From Comamonas sp. KCTC 72670 (lineage in GTDB: Bacteria > Myxococcota > Myxococcia > Myxococcales > Myxococcaceae), in assembly GCA_014656495.1 (NCBI GenBank), contig BNCN01000015.1:1-64000 (forward strand): a stretch of 64,000 nt of DNA, given 5' to 3'. The notes under the pieces were generated by a model, which had not been told where the DNA came from, did not search any database, and worked only from the letters and a program-made list of their open reading frames with translations. Shown here one piece after another: positions 51,826 through 60,531 of this stretch (position 1 is the stretch's first letter; each line of letters starts with the position of its first letter). Made by a program: the position numbers and the translations under genes.

Positions 51826-53760
51826 ATGAGCCGCGACGACATCCTGCGTCCCGTCCAGCGAATGTCTGCCCATGCATCGGGTTGCCCGGCCCGGTGTGGG
51901 CGTGACAGCATTCTCCGCCCCGACATGGCCCCTTCACAACCCAGCGCCCGCGACACGCGCCCTCTTGGGAGCACCTCAGAATCGGCGGACTCCAGCGCTT
52001 CGTATCTCCTGGTCCTGGAGGGAGACTCCACGTGGCGCTTCTCCCTTCCCGCCGAGGGTGTGGTGCTGGTGGGCCGCGACGAACAGGCGGACCTGTGCCT
52101 GCGCGATGACAGCGTTTCCCGCCGCCACGCACGGCTGGTGTTGACGGAGGAAGGCGCGCGCCTGATGGACCTGGACAGCCACAACGGCACCACGCTCAAC
52201 GGCCGCCCCGTGGACACCGCGCAGCCATTGCTGTCCGGTGACGTGGTGTCCTTTGGTGCCGTGGTCGCGGTGGTGCGCACACGCGCGCGCGCCGCTCCCG
52301 CGCATGCGCCGCTCCAGACCGAGCGGCTGATGGCGCGACTGCGCGAGGAGGCCGACCGGGCCTTGCGCTATGGCCGGCCGCTCACCGCGCTGGTGCTCGC
52401 ATTGCCGGAGCAGGGCTGCCTGGGCCGAGAGGCCGCCGAGGCGTTGCTGGCGGTGGAGGCAGGCCCCGCGGAAGCCGCGGGCTGGCTGGATGGCTCGCAC
52501 CTGCTGTGGCTGATGCCCGAGGTCTCCGGCGAGCCCGGCGAGGACGGCCTGGGAGAGCGCGTCGGTGCGCTGCTCGCCGCGTGTCCGCAGGGACGACTGG
52601 GCCTCGCGACCTGTCCCGCGGATGGCTGCGACGCGGAGTCCCTGGTCGCGGCGGCGCGCGCGGCGGCCCGGACCGCGGTGTCTGGCACCTGGGCGCCCGC
52701 GGCTGAAGGCATCACCCGGCTCACGCTGGCGGACCGCACGGTGCTGGTCGCGGACGCCGCCATGGCGCAGCTCTACAGCCTGCTGCGCCGGCTCGCGGCC
52801 AGCGAGCTGCCCGTGCTGGTGTGTGGTGAGACGGGCGTGGGCAAGGAGAACGCCGCCTTCGCCGTACACCACTGGTCCCCCCGCTCGGACAAGCCCTTCA
52901 TCGCCATCAACTGCGCCGCCCTTCCGGAAGGACTGGTGGAGAGCGAGCTGTTCGGCCACGAGCGTGGCGCCTTCACGGGTGCCAACACCGCGCGGGTCGG
53001 TCTGCTGGAGAGCGCCCAGGGCGGCACCGTCTTCCTGGACGAAGTGGGCGAGCTGCCCGCCCCCGCGCAGGCCAAGCTGCTGCGCGCGCTGGAGGTGCGC
53101 CGAATCACCCGCGTGGGCGACGTGCGCGAGCGGGCCATCGACCTGCGCGTGGTGGCCGCCACGCACCGGGACTTGGAGGCGGAGGTCCGGGCGGGGCGGT
53201 TCCGGGAGGACTTGTACTTCCGGCTCGGCGCGGCGACGGTGCTGCTGCCGCCGCTGCGAGAGCGTCCGCGTGAGGTGCCGCTGCTGGCGCGCGACTTCCT
53301 GGCGCGGGCCTGTCAGTCACTGGGCCGGGGGGAGATGGAGCTGTCCGCGGGCACGCTGTATGCGCTGTCTCGCCACACGTGGCCCGGCAATGTGCGCGAG
53401 CTGCGCAATCTGATGGACTACGCGGCGGCGGCCGTGCCGGAGAACGTGGTGGAGCCGCACCACCTGCCCCCGCGCATGCAGGCTCGGGGCTCGGGCGCGC
53501 CGGTGGCGACCATGGCGCAGGATCTGGGACCGGCGCCCATGGAGGTCGCGCAGGGGGGGCCGCGGAAGGCGCATGTGCCCCTGGCACAGGAGATTCGAGA
53601 TTTGGAGCGGCGCCGCATGCAGGAAGCGCTCGAGGCGGCAGAGGGTGTCCAGACTCGCGCGGCGGCGATGATTGGCATGCCCATCCGGACCTTCTCGTTC
53701 AAGTTGAAGCAGCTCGGCTTGCAGCCGCGTGCCGCTCGCAAAGGGCCGCCCGGCGGATGA
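51826..53760 (+). CDS. FHA-domain sigma54-dependent transcriptional activator
   Basis: A 644-residue enhancer-binding protein with phosphopeptide-sensing input instead of a receiver. FHA domain at about 60-150 with GR (83-84), SRRH (98-101) and HNG (119-121). A linker domain of ~140 residues follows, then the AAA+ domain with Walker A GETGVGKE (334-341), an intact GAFTGA loop (381-386) and Walker B GGTVFLDEVGE. A Fis-like helix-turn-helix (TRAAAMIGMPIRTFSFKLKQLG) ends the protein. Its stop overlaps the start of a Ser/Thr kinase gene (ATGA), so kinase and phospho-reader are made together. Starts at 51826 or 51925 are both possible; neither has a good ribosome site. It probably binds the GGCAA-N3-TTGCC sites at both ends of this operon. 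Confidence 0.88.
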   Translation: MSRDDILRPVQRMSAHASGCPARCGRDSILRPDMAPSQPSARDTRPLGSTSESADSSASYLLVLEGDSTWRFSLPAEGVVLVGRDEQADLCLRDDSVSRRHARLVLTEEGARLMDLDSHNGTTLNGRPVDTAQPLLSGDVVSFGAVVAVVRTRARAAPAHAPLQTERLMARLREEADRALRYGRPLTALVLALPEQGCLGREAAEALLAVEAGPAEAAGWLDGSHLLWLMPEVSGEPGEDGLGERVGALLAACPQGRLGLATCPADGCDAESLVAAARAAARTAVSGTWAPAAEGITRLTLADRTVLVADAAMAQLYSLLRRLAASELPVLVCGETGVGKENAAFAVHHWSPRSDKPFIAINCAALPEGLVESELFGHERGAFTGANTARVGLLESAQGGTVFLDEVGELPAPAQAKLLRALEVRRITRVGDVRERAIDLRVVAATHRDLEAEVRAGRFREDLYFRLGAATVLLPPLRERPREVPLLARDFLARACQSLGRGEMELSAGTLYALSRHTWPGNVRELRNLMDYAAAAVPENVVEPHHLPPRMQARGSGAPVATMAQDLGPAPMEVAQGGPRKAHVPLAQEIRDLERRRMQEALEAAEGVQTRAAAMIGMPIRTFSFKLKQLGLQPRAARKGPPGG

Positions 53761-56700
53761 AATCCGCTCCGGGGCGACTGGAGCCCCCTTCGGAGTTCGA
53801 GGAGTACCGGCTGCTGCGCCCCTTGGGGCACGGGGCCATGGGACAGGTGTACCTGGCGCAGGACACGCTGCTGGACCGGCGGGTGGCGGTGAAGTTCATC
53901 GCCACGGCGCAGGGGCGACTGCCAGACGCGGCGGCACGGGCGCGCTTCTTCCAGGAGGCTCGCGCCATCGCCCGGCTCCAGCATCCCAACGTGGTGGCCA
54001 TCCACCGCGTGGGCGAGGTGCGCGGTCAGCCCTATCTGGTGTCCGAGCTCATCCGGGGAGAGCCGCTGGACCGGCTGCTGCGCCCGGTGGACGCGCGGCT
54101 TGCGCTCCAACTGGGGATTGGGCTCGCACGAGGCCTTGCGGCGGCGCACCGGCGCGGCATCCTGCACCGGGACATCAAGCCGGCGAATGCCATCCTCTCC
54201 GAGGACGGCGAGGTGAAGCTGCTCGACTTCGGACTCGCGGAGGCCGCGTTCGTCGAGGTGGAGCTTCCCGCGTTCGCGGTGGATGCGGACACACGGCTCC
54301 TGGAGGCGCCGCGCCCTTTTGCGCGCCAGGGCGCAGCGAACGCGCCGTCCCCTCGAGGGCTGAGCCCCGCGGATACGCGGGAGCTGCCCGCCCAGCAGAG
54401 GCATGACACGGGCCCGCAGGGGGCGGTGCGTGGCCCCTCACCCCACTCCGCCGCGCAGACGCGAGACACCGGTCCACGCGCCGATGCCGGGAGCCGAGAA
54501 GCAACGCCACATCCCGCCGCGCAGACACGAGACACCGGTCCACGCGCCGATGCCGGGAGCCAAGGAGCAACGCCACATCCCGCCGCGCTGCCGCAAGACA
54601 CCGGGCCCAGAGCTGGCGCCGAGGCGCGCTCACCCGCGCAACTGCGGCACGACACCCGCTCACAACGTGACACGGCGGCGTCCGATGCCGATTCCAGCGC
54701 GCGGGCTTTCGGCACGCAGGAGCACGCACTTCGGCAGAGTGGCGGCGAGGCCGCACCTGACACGGCCCCCCGTGCGCCCCCACCGCCGGACGCTTCCCGG
54801 CACGAGGGTGTCCCCGGCACGCCGCTCTATCTGGCGCCCGAGCTGTGGAGAGGTGAGCCAGCCAGCCGCGCCAGTGACATCTACGCGCTGGGTGTCCTCC
54901 TGTATGAGCTGTGCGCGGGCCGTGCTCCCCATGAAGGCATCCCAGTGGAGGAACTCGGCGCCGCCATCCAGGAACACTCCCCTGCGCCTCTCGCCGAGCG
55001 CGCCCCCGGCGTCTCCACCGCCTTCGCCGCCATCGTGGACCGCTGCCTCGACGCGGACCCGGCCCGGCGCTTCGAGTCCGGGGACGCGCTCCGCGAAGCG
55101 CTCGAAGCGCTGAGCACGCCCACCCGCGCCAGCAACCTTCTCACCGGCAATCCCTACCTCGGCCTGCGCGCCTTCGACGCCGCACACCGGAGCGTCTTCT
55201 TCGGCCGCGAGCCCGAGCTGCGAGAAGTCCTCGACCGGCTGCGCGGCGACACCTTCGTCCTGCTCGCGGGCGACTCCGGCGTGGGCAAGTCCTCGCTGTG
55301 CCGGGCGGGCGTGCTCCCCGCTGTCACCCAGGAGGGATGGGAGGACGGTGGCCCCACGTGGACGGTCCTCTCCGGGACACCCGGCCGCAGGCCCCTGGAG
55401 ACCTGGGTGGAGCTGCTGGCCCCCGTGACCGGAGAGAGCCCGGAGGCCCTGCACTCGCGCCTCACCACCGAGGAGCCCGGCGTCCTCGCCCGGGCCCTGC
55501 GCCGCCGCGCCCCCGACGCCGCGCCCCTGCTCCTGTTCATCGACCAGTTCGAGGAGCTCGTCACCTTCTCGGAGCCCTCGCAAGCCGCCCGGCTTTCCGA
55601 GGAGCTGGCCCTGGTGCTGCGCCGCGCGCCTCGCGTCCGCATCCTCGCCACGGCGCGCAGTGACTGCCTCACGCGGCTGGTCGCCCTCCCCGGCCTGGGC
55701 GACGAAGTGCCACGCGCGCTCCACCTGCTTCGCGCCCTGTCCGAACACGGCCTGCGCGAAGCCGTGGAAGGCCCCTTGCGCCATCAGGGCCTGCGCTTCG
55801 AAACACCCGCCATGGTGGACGCGCTGGTCGCCTCCGCCGCCCGCGCGGAGGGAGGCCTGCCCCTGCTCCAGTTCGCGCTGGAGGCACTCTGGGAAGCGCG
55901 AGACCTCCAGCAACAACACATCCCCGCCGCCGCGCTGGAGACCCTGGGGGGCGTGGAGGGCGCGCTGGCCCGTCACGCGGACGCGGTGGTCGCCCGGCTC
56001 CGGCCCGAGCAGCGGCCTCGCGCCCGGGAGATGCTCCTGGAGCTGGTGACGCCCGAAGGCACCCGCATGCGCCGCTCCCTGGAGGAGCTGCTGCGTGGCC
56101 CCGACGATGACACCGGGCGCGAGGTGCTCGACGGGCTGGTGCGCGGCCGGCTGCTCACCGCGGGCGAGGCCGAGGACGGCGACGGCGTCTACACCCTGGC
56201 CCACGAAAGCCTCGTCACCGGCTGGGACACCCTGCGCGGCTGGCTCGGGCAGGATGAGCAGCGCCGCGCCGTGCGAATGCGCCTGGAGCGCGCCGCCGCG
56301 GAGTGGACACGACTGGGACGCCCCTCAGAACTGCTCTACGGCGCGCGTCAGCTCGACGGCGTCCGGGCCGCGGGCCTCTCCCACGTCGACGGTACCCGAG
56401 AGCGGGACTTCCTCGCCCGCTCGAAAGCGGCCGTGCGCCGGCAACGCGTCACTCGCTGGCTGGTCGTGGCGCTGGTGCCCCTGGTGCTGGGCGGCGTGGT
56501 GGGCGTCACGCGCGTGCAGGCCCGGGCGCAGTTGGACGCCCGCATCCACCGCCACCTGGAAGAAGCCCAGGCGCAGCAGGCCGCGCTGGAGGGGCACCTC
56601 GGCCAGTTCAGTCAGCTGCGCTTCCAGGCCTTCAACCTGTTCGACACACCAGGGCCTCAAAACCGCGAGGCCGCCGAAGCCGTGTGGACCCAGGCGCGAC

Positions 56701-57992
56701 AGGCCCGTCAGGCGCTGGAGGAGGCCCTCCTGCGCGCCATGTCGGAGCTGGAGGCCGCCTGGGGGCTGTCGCCCGGACACCCGCGGGTGGGCCCGCTCAT
56801 GGCCAACCTGCTGGTGACGCGCGCGGAGCTCGCCGAGCAGGAGCGACAACCCGAGCAACACGCGCAATGGCTCGCGCGGCTCGCGGCCCATGACGCCCTG
56901 GGCGAGCTGCGCCAGGGCCTCACAGCCCCCGCGGTGCTGACCCTCACCAGTGAGCCCGCGGGCGCGCGCGTTCGCCTGCTGGAGCCCCATCCAGACGGTG
57001 AGCCCCACCCGGGACGCGAGCTGGGCCCCACACCGTTGCGAGCGGTGGAGCTGCCCGCGGGCTCCCACCTGTTGGCCATCGAAGCCCCCGGCCGGTTCCC
57101 GGTGCGAGTGCCCGTGCTGCTGGCCGCGGGGGAGCGGCTGGAGTTGGACCTGCCGCTCCCGGAGAGCTCCTCGGTGCCAGAGGGCTTCGTGCACATCCCC
57201 GCCGGGCGCTTCCTCCAGGGCGCGGAGGAGAGCGAGTACCTGCGGCGGGCCTTCTTCTTCGCGCCGCCGCTCCATCCCGTGACGACGGACGCGTACCTCA
57301 TCGCGAAACACGAGGTGACGTTCGCGCAGTACATCGCCTTCCTGAAGACGCTGCCGCCCGAGGAGCGCGCCGCGCGGATGCCGGGCTCACGCCGCCGGCT
57401 CACCGTGGTGGACCTGGCGCACGAGCCGGATGGCCGCTGGCGGCTCACCCTGCGCCCCGCGTCGGCCAGCTACAGCGTGCGGGACGGCGAGCCGCTCCAC
57501 TACGGCAAACGGGACCGACGTCAGCGGCAGGACTGGTTGCGCTTCCCCGTCTCCGCCGTGTCCTTCGACGACGCCCTGGCCTACACGGCGTGGCTGGACC
57601 GCACGGGCCAGGTGCCGGGCGCGCGCATGTGCACGGAGCGCGAGTGGGAGCGGGCCGCCCGAGGCGCGGACGGACGCCGCTATCCCGGCGGGGACTGGCT
57701 GGCCCCGGACGACGCCAACCATGACGCCACCTATGGCCGGGAGCCCTGGGGCTTCGGCCCCGACGAGGTGGGCAGCCACCCGCGCTCACGCAGCCCGTTC
57801 GGCGTGGACGACCTGGTGGGCAACGTGTGGGAGTGGACGCGCTCCGACGTGGACCCGGAGAAGCCGTCCGCCCAGGGCGGCAGTTGGTACCAGAGCGACC
57901 TGACGGCGCACACCGCCAACCGGGACCGCGTGGAGCGGACACAACGAGAAGCGCTCATCGGCTTCCGCGTCTGCGCCACGCCGCGCCCCTGA
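53757..57992 (+). CDS. Ser/Thr kinase-nSTAND1-PEGA-sulfatase-modifying-factor fusion
   Basis: A 1411-residue membrane signalling protein. Hanks kinase: glycine loop, K46, HRD 137-139, DFG 157-159, APE 360-362. The ~200 residues between DFG and APE replace a normal 20-35-residue activation segment and contain two 22-residue repeats. Next, NPYLGLRAF...FFGREPELREVL introduces an nSTAND1 NTPase with Walker A GDSGVGKSS (505-513) and Walker B LLLFIDQFEEL. One transmembrane helix lies at about 900-919. Outside the membrane come a coiled coil, a PEGA-like beta domain (about 1058-1135) and a C-terminal FGE/SUMF1-type domain (about 1141-1405; TDAYLIAKHEVTFAQY, ARMCTEREWERAARG, LVGNVWEWTRS, GGSWYQ, GFRVC). 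It probably detects an envelope signal and phosphorylates the FHA activator. All modules are read directly; their interplay is inferred. Confidence 0.88.
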   Translation: MKSAPGRLEPPSEFEEYRLLRPLGHGAMGQVYLAQDTLLDRRVAVKFIATAQGRLPDAAARARFFQEARAIARLQHPNVVAIHRVGEVRGQPYLVSELIRGEPLDRLLRPVDARLALQLGIGLARGLAAAHRRGILHRDIKPANAILSEDGEVKLLDFGLAEAAFVEVELPAFAVDADTRLLEAPRPFARQGAANAPSPRGLSPADTRELPAQQRHDTGPQGAVRGPSPHSAAQTRDTGPRADAGSREATPHPAAQTRDTGPRADAGSQGATPHPAALPQDTGPRAGAEARSPAQLRHDTRSQRDTAASDADSSARAFGTQEHALRQSGGEAAPDTAPRAPPPPDASRHEGVPGTPLYLAPELWRGEPASRASDIYALGVLLYELCAGRAPHEGIPVEELGAAIQEHSPAPLAERAPGVSTAFAAIVDRCLDADPARRFESGDALREALEALSTPTRASNLLTGNPYLGLRAFDAAHRSVFFGREPELREVLDRLRGDTFVLLAGDSGVGKSSLCRAGVLPAVTQEGWEDGGPTWTVLSGTPGRRPLETWVELLAPVTGESPEALHSRLTTEEPGVLARALRRRAPDAAPLLLFIDQFEELVTFSEPSQAARLSEELALVLRRAPRVRILATARSDCLTRLVALPGLGDEVPRALHLLRALSEHGLREAVEGPLRHQGLRFETPAMVDALVASAARAEGGLPLLQFALEALWEARDLQQQHIPAAALETLGGVEGALARHADAVVARLRPEQRPRAREMLLELVTPEGTRMRRSLEELLRGPDDDTGREVLDGLVRGRLLTAGEAEDGDGVYTLAHESLVTGWDTLRGWLGQDEQRRAVRMRLERAAAEWTRLGRPSELLYGARQLDGVRAAGLSHVDGTRERDFLARSKAAVRRQRVTRWLVVALVPLVLGGVVGVTRVQARAQLDARIHRHLEEAQAQQAALEGHLGQFSQLRFQAFNLFDTPGPQNREAAEAVWTQARQARQALEEALLRAMSELEAAWGLSPGHPRVGPLMANLLVTRAELAEQERQPEQHAQWLARLAAHDALGELRQGLTAPAVLTLTSEPAGARVRLLEPHPDGEPHPGRELGPTPLRAVELPAGSHLLAIEAPGRFPVRVPVLLAAGERLELDLPLPESSSVPEGFVHIPAGRFLQGAEESEYLRRAFFFAPPLHPVTTDAYLIAKHEVTFAQYIAFLKTLPPEERAARMPGSRRRLTVVDLAHEPDGRWRLTLRPASASYSVRDGEPLHYGKRDRRQRQDWLRFPVSAVSFDDALAYTAWLDRTGQVPGARMCTEREWERAARGADGRRYPGGDWLAPDDANHDATYGREPWGFGPDEVGSHPRSRSPFGVDDLVGNVWEWTRSDVDPEKPSAQGGSWYQSDLTAHTANRDRVERTQREALIGFRVCATPRP
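54463..54600 (+). repeat. 66-bp tandem repeat in the kinase activation-segment insert
   Basis: Two complete 66-bp units (from 54463 and 54529) and a partial third encode 22-residue repeats beginning DTGPRADAGS. They are low-complexity and Ala/Pro/Thr-rich, inside the kinase domain between DFG and APE. Confidence 0.8.
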
Positions 57993-57994
57993 AC

Positions 57995-58080
57995 CGCAAC
58001 ACCTGCCGGGGTCCGGCAATCCTTGCCGTCCATTCCTGCCAGCCTCGCGGGCCCGGCCGGCCGTGCCTGCAACTCCTGCC
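57995..58080 (+). promoter_or_regulatory. three GGCAA-N3-TTGCC-type sites upstream of the ADYC lipoprotein gene
   Basis: 13-mers at 57995-58007 (CGCAACACCTGCC), 58015-58027 (GGCAATCCTTGCC, perfect arms) and 58068-58080 (TGCAACTCCTGCC). The first two are 20 bp apart. The central site differs by one base from the best site in front of the FHA activator gene. They begin two bases after the kinase stop. Confidence 0.7.
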
Positions 58081-58104
58081 AGGGAGGCGCGCCCCGCAGG
58101 CGTC

Positions 58105-58121
58105 GTGGCACGGCGGATGCT
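58105..58121 (+). promoter_or_regulatory. sigma54 promoter of the ADYC lipoprotein gene
   Basis: GTGGCACG-GCGG-ATGCT agrees with YTGGCACG-N4-TTGCW except for the first base and one T, with exact -24/-12 spacing. It lies 24 bp after the last enhancer-like site and 39 bp before the ATG. Confidence 0.8.
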
Positions 58122-58159
58122 CTGTCACGCCGCAACCCACGACGAACGAGGTGCCCCAC

Positions 58160-59611
58160 ATGAAGCGCCGCTCCCGATGGCTCCCACCGTGTCTTCTCGG
58201 CTTCCTGCTCACCGCCTGCGGCCCCGCCTTGGAGGAAGGCGCAGCCCCCCTGTCCCAGCAAGCCTTCGCGGGTGACGGGGATGACCCCGACTCCCACTCG
58301 CAGGGCACCCTGCTCCACGCGGCCCCTGTCCACGACATCGTCTACGACAACGCCACCGTGCTCCACGAAGGCACGCAGCGGGAAGCCCGCCTGCAGTTGG
58401 AGCGCGGGGGCATCGTCGCCACCATGCCCCTGTTCATCGATGGGACGACGCCCAGCCTCCAGAGCTGCGGGGGCTCGGCGCCCCAGGACGAGACGCGAAG
58501 CTGTGGCTTCGTCGTGGATGGGCAAGGCGTCTGTACACCGGGCGCCAGCGTCTCCCTGCGGGGAGGCAACAGCCACTCCACCCGCAACTGGTGCACGGGC
58601 GCGCCCGTGCTTCGCGTCTGCGCGGGCGAAGCGCCCTGCGAGCACCAGGGCCAGGGCTACCTGGCCTCCGCCAACAACAACGTGTCGCTGAACTTCTGCC
58701 CCACCACGCAGTTCACCTGTCCCTCGAGCGGCGTGTACACCGCGATGGTGGGACCCGGCACCCCCAACACGGCGTGGGAGATGCAACTGTCAGCGAGGCA
58801 GGGCGGATACCCCGCGACGCACAAGACGTTCAAGGGAGAGGCGCTGATTGGCGCCAGGCTCTATCAAGACACGGTCCCCTCCGCGGACACCTGGCTGGAC
58901 ATCATCGACGTCACCGATGCGAGCGTGTTCCCCGCCACCGAGGGCTCCGGGATGTGGGCCTCGTCCAACCACACCTATCTGTACGAGGTGCACTACACGC
59001 CCACCGGCGGCTCGACGTCCCTGCCCCTGTGCGCCATGGGCGTGAACCGGGCCGTGCCGGTCCAAGGCCTCTTCACCACGCAAGGCGCGCGGCAGGAGAG
59101 CACCCAGCGCTTCACGCTGGGCTGCGACGCGGGCGTCATCGCCAAGTGCTATCGCTGGGGCTACATGCCGTGGCGGGACGGCGCGCAGCAGCCCGGCGCC
59201 ATCACCGAGGCGCACTGGTCCTGCACCCGCATGGCGCGCGCCGACTATTGCGGACAGGGCATACCCTTCACCCAGGACGGCACGCGCATCCAACCCTGGG
59301 ATGCCCTGACGCCCGCCATCATCTCCCCGCCCGGGCCGGTCTCGAGCGTGGAGGACATGAGCTTCGAGGCGGGCTGGAACACACAGGGCCCCGCGTGCCT
59401 CAGCCACCTGCGCTGGCAGCACCTGACGGCGGCCTGTGTGCCCCTCAACGCGCCCATCTACGACGAGGACGGCAAGATTCTGAATGACTGCCGGGACCCG
59501 AACACGCCGTACGGTCCGGGCAAGTGCGCGGAGATTTGCGACACCGCCGAGGAGGCCGCCTCGTTCTACGGCAGCCGCGTCTTCAACAACTCCGCCATCC
59601 ACACGCCCTGA
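58160..59611 (+). CDS. ADYC-domain lipoprotein
   Basis: A 483-residue exported lipoprotein (lipobox LLTAC, C20, followed by GPALEEGA). The mature part is rich in paired cysteines. Near residue 365 it has CTRMARADYCGQGIPFTQDGT, the ADYC motif that names a domain widespread in myxobacterial secreted proteins. Flanking KCYRWGYMPW and SHLRWQHLTAACVP are part of the same domain. The domain's function is unknown. GAGGT eight bases before the ATG fixes the start. It has its own sigma54 promoter and the same enhancer motif as the FHA-activator operon immediately upstream, so it is probably an output of that system. It converges on carH with a 6-bp gap. Confidence 0.82.
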   Translation: MKRRSRWLPPCLLGFLLTACGPALEEGAAPLSQQAFAGDGDDPDSHSQGTLLHAAPVHDIVYDNATVLHEGTQREARLQLERGGIVATMPLFIDGTTPSLQSCGGSAPQDETRSCGFVVDGQGVCTPGASVSLRGGNSHSTRNWCTGAPVLRVCAGEAPCEHQGQGYLASANNNVSLNFCPTTQFTCPSSGVYTAMVGPGTPNTAWEMQLSARQGGYPATHKTFKGEALIGARLYQDTVPSADTWLDIIDVTDASVFPATEGSGMWASSNHTYLYEVHYTPTGGSTSLPLCAMGVNRAVPVQGLFTTQGARQESTQRFTLGCDAGVIAKCYRWGYMPWRDGAQQPGAITEAHWSCTRMARADYCGQGIPFTQDGTRIQPWDALTPAIISPPGPVSSVEDMSFEAGWNTQGPACLSHLRWQHLTAACVPLNAPIYDEDGKILNDCRDPNTPYGPGKCAEICDTAEEAASFYGSRVFNNSAIHTP

Positions 59612-59617
59612 GCGGCG

Positions 59618-60517
59618 TCACGCCCCGGCGAGGTGCTCCCAGTCCGCCTCGTCGTGGAACACGTGGACCGCCAGCCGCTCGCACACGGCCCGGTGCGAGC
59701 GCGCGGCGGCGCCCCCCACCCAGACGGGAATGTCGGCGGGCAGCGCCTGCTTCACCTGCGACAGCGCCGCCTCGAAGGCCGTCTCGCCCCGGTCCATCAC
59801 CGTCGACAGGCCCACGAAGTCCGGCCGCAGCGCCATCACCGCGCGGCCCAAGTCGGACGCGGGGACCCGCTGCCCCAGCAGCGTCACGCGGAGCCCCAGG
59901 TACCGCAGGCGCAGCGCGGCGCCCAGCAGGCCCATCTCGTGCTCCTCGTCCGGGAAGCACGCCAGCACCGCGTGCCGGTGCCGCCCCGGGGGCGCCGCGT
60001 GGAGCAGGCTCACCAGCCGCTCCCGCACCACCTGCGACACCAGGTGCTCCTGAGACACCGACAGCGCGCCCGCGTGCCAACGCTCGCCCACCGCGCGCAG
60101 CAGCGGCGTCAGCACCTCGTCGTAGGCCTTGAGCGGAGGCAGCGCCGCCATCATCGTGTCCAGCACGTCCTTCACGCCCTGCTGGTCATAAGCCTGGGCG
60201 GCGGCGAACACCGACTCGCTCCAGGCCTCGGCGTTCGCGCGGGGGTTGGCGAGCGGCCCGTTCGCGGCGCGCTCCAGCTCGGACTGGGCCACCAACTGCG
60301 GCAGGAGCTTCGCCGCCTCGCTGATGGCCATGCCTTCATCGGTGAGCTGCTTGAGCTGCTTGAGCACCGCCACGTCCCGGTCCGTGTAGACGCGGTAGCC
60401 CGAGGGCGTGCGGCGCGGCGTGAGCACCCCGTAGCGGCGCTCCCAGGCCCGGATGAGCTCCACGCGGACTCCGGCCAGCTCGGCGGCGATGTGGATTCGA
60501 TAGGTGCGCTCGGCCAT
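59618..60517 (-). CDS. carH: CarH, B12-dependent MerR-type light-responsive repressor
   Basis: A 299-residue repressor: MerR-type winged helix (RIHIAAELAGVRVELIRAWERRYGVLTPRRTPSGYRVYTDRDV) at 1-75, a four-helix cap at about 90-180 and a cobalamin-binding Rossmann domain. Adenosylcobalamin-contact residues of CarH are present: W147-H148 and E157-H158 in RWHAGALSVSQEH, and E191-x-H193-xx-G196 for the lower axial histidine. Known CarH tetramers block carotenoid genes in the dark and fall apart when light cleaves the Co-C bond. It is the last gene of the operon, directly after carA. The ATG at 60517 is preferred over an in-frame TTG at 60529. Confidence 0.9.
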   Translation of the reverse strand: MAERTYRIHIAAELAGVRVELIRAWERRYGVLTPRRTPSGYRVYTDRDVAVLKQLKQLTDEGMAISEAAKLLPQLVAQSELERAANGPLANPRANAEAWSESVFAAAQAYDQQGVKDVLDTMMAALPPLKAYDEVLTPLLRAVGERWHAGALSVSQEHLVSQVVRERLVSLLHAAPPGRHRHAVLACFPDEEHEMGLLGAALRLRYLGLRVTLLGQRVPASDLGRAVMALRPDFVGLSTVMDRGETAFEAALSQVKQALPADIPVWVGGAAARSHRAVCERLAVHVFHDEADWEHLAGA

Positions 60518-60531
60518 GTCCCGCCGCAAGA

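Noticed and set aside
51307..51873. Minus-strand frame containing STATDFDMDRRDVFKEHFGPHALVAIPRHAGRR
   Set aside because: A short stretch looks protein-like, but codon use decays quickly, there is no ribosome site, and it runs through the sigma54 promoter and enhancer sites of the FHA activator gene.
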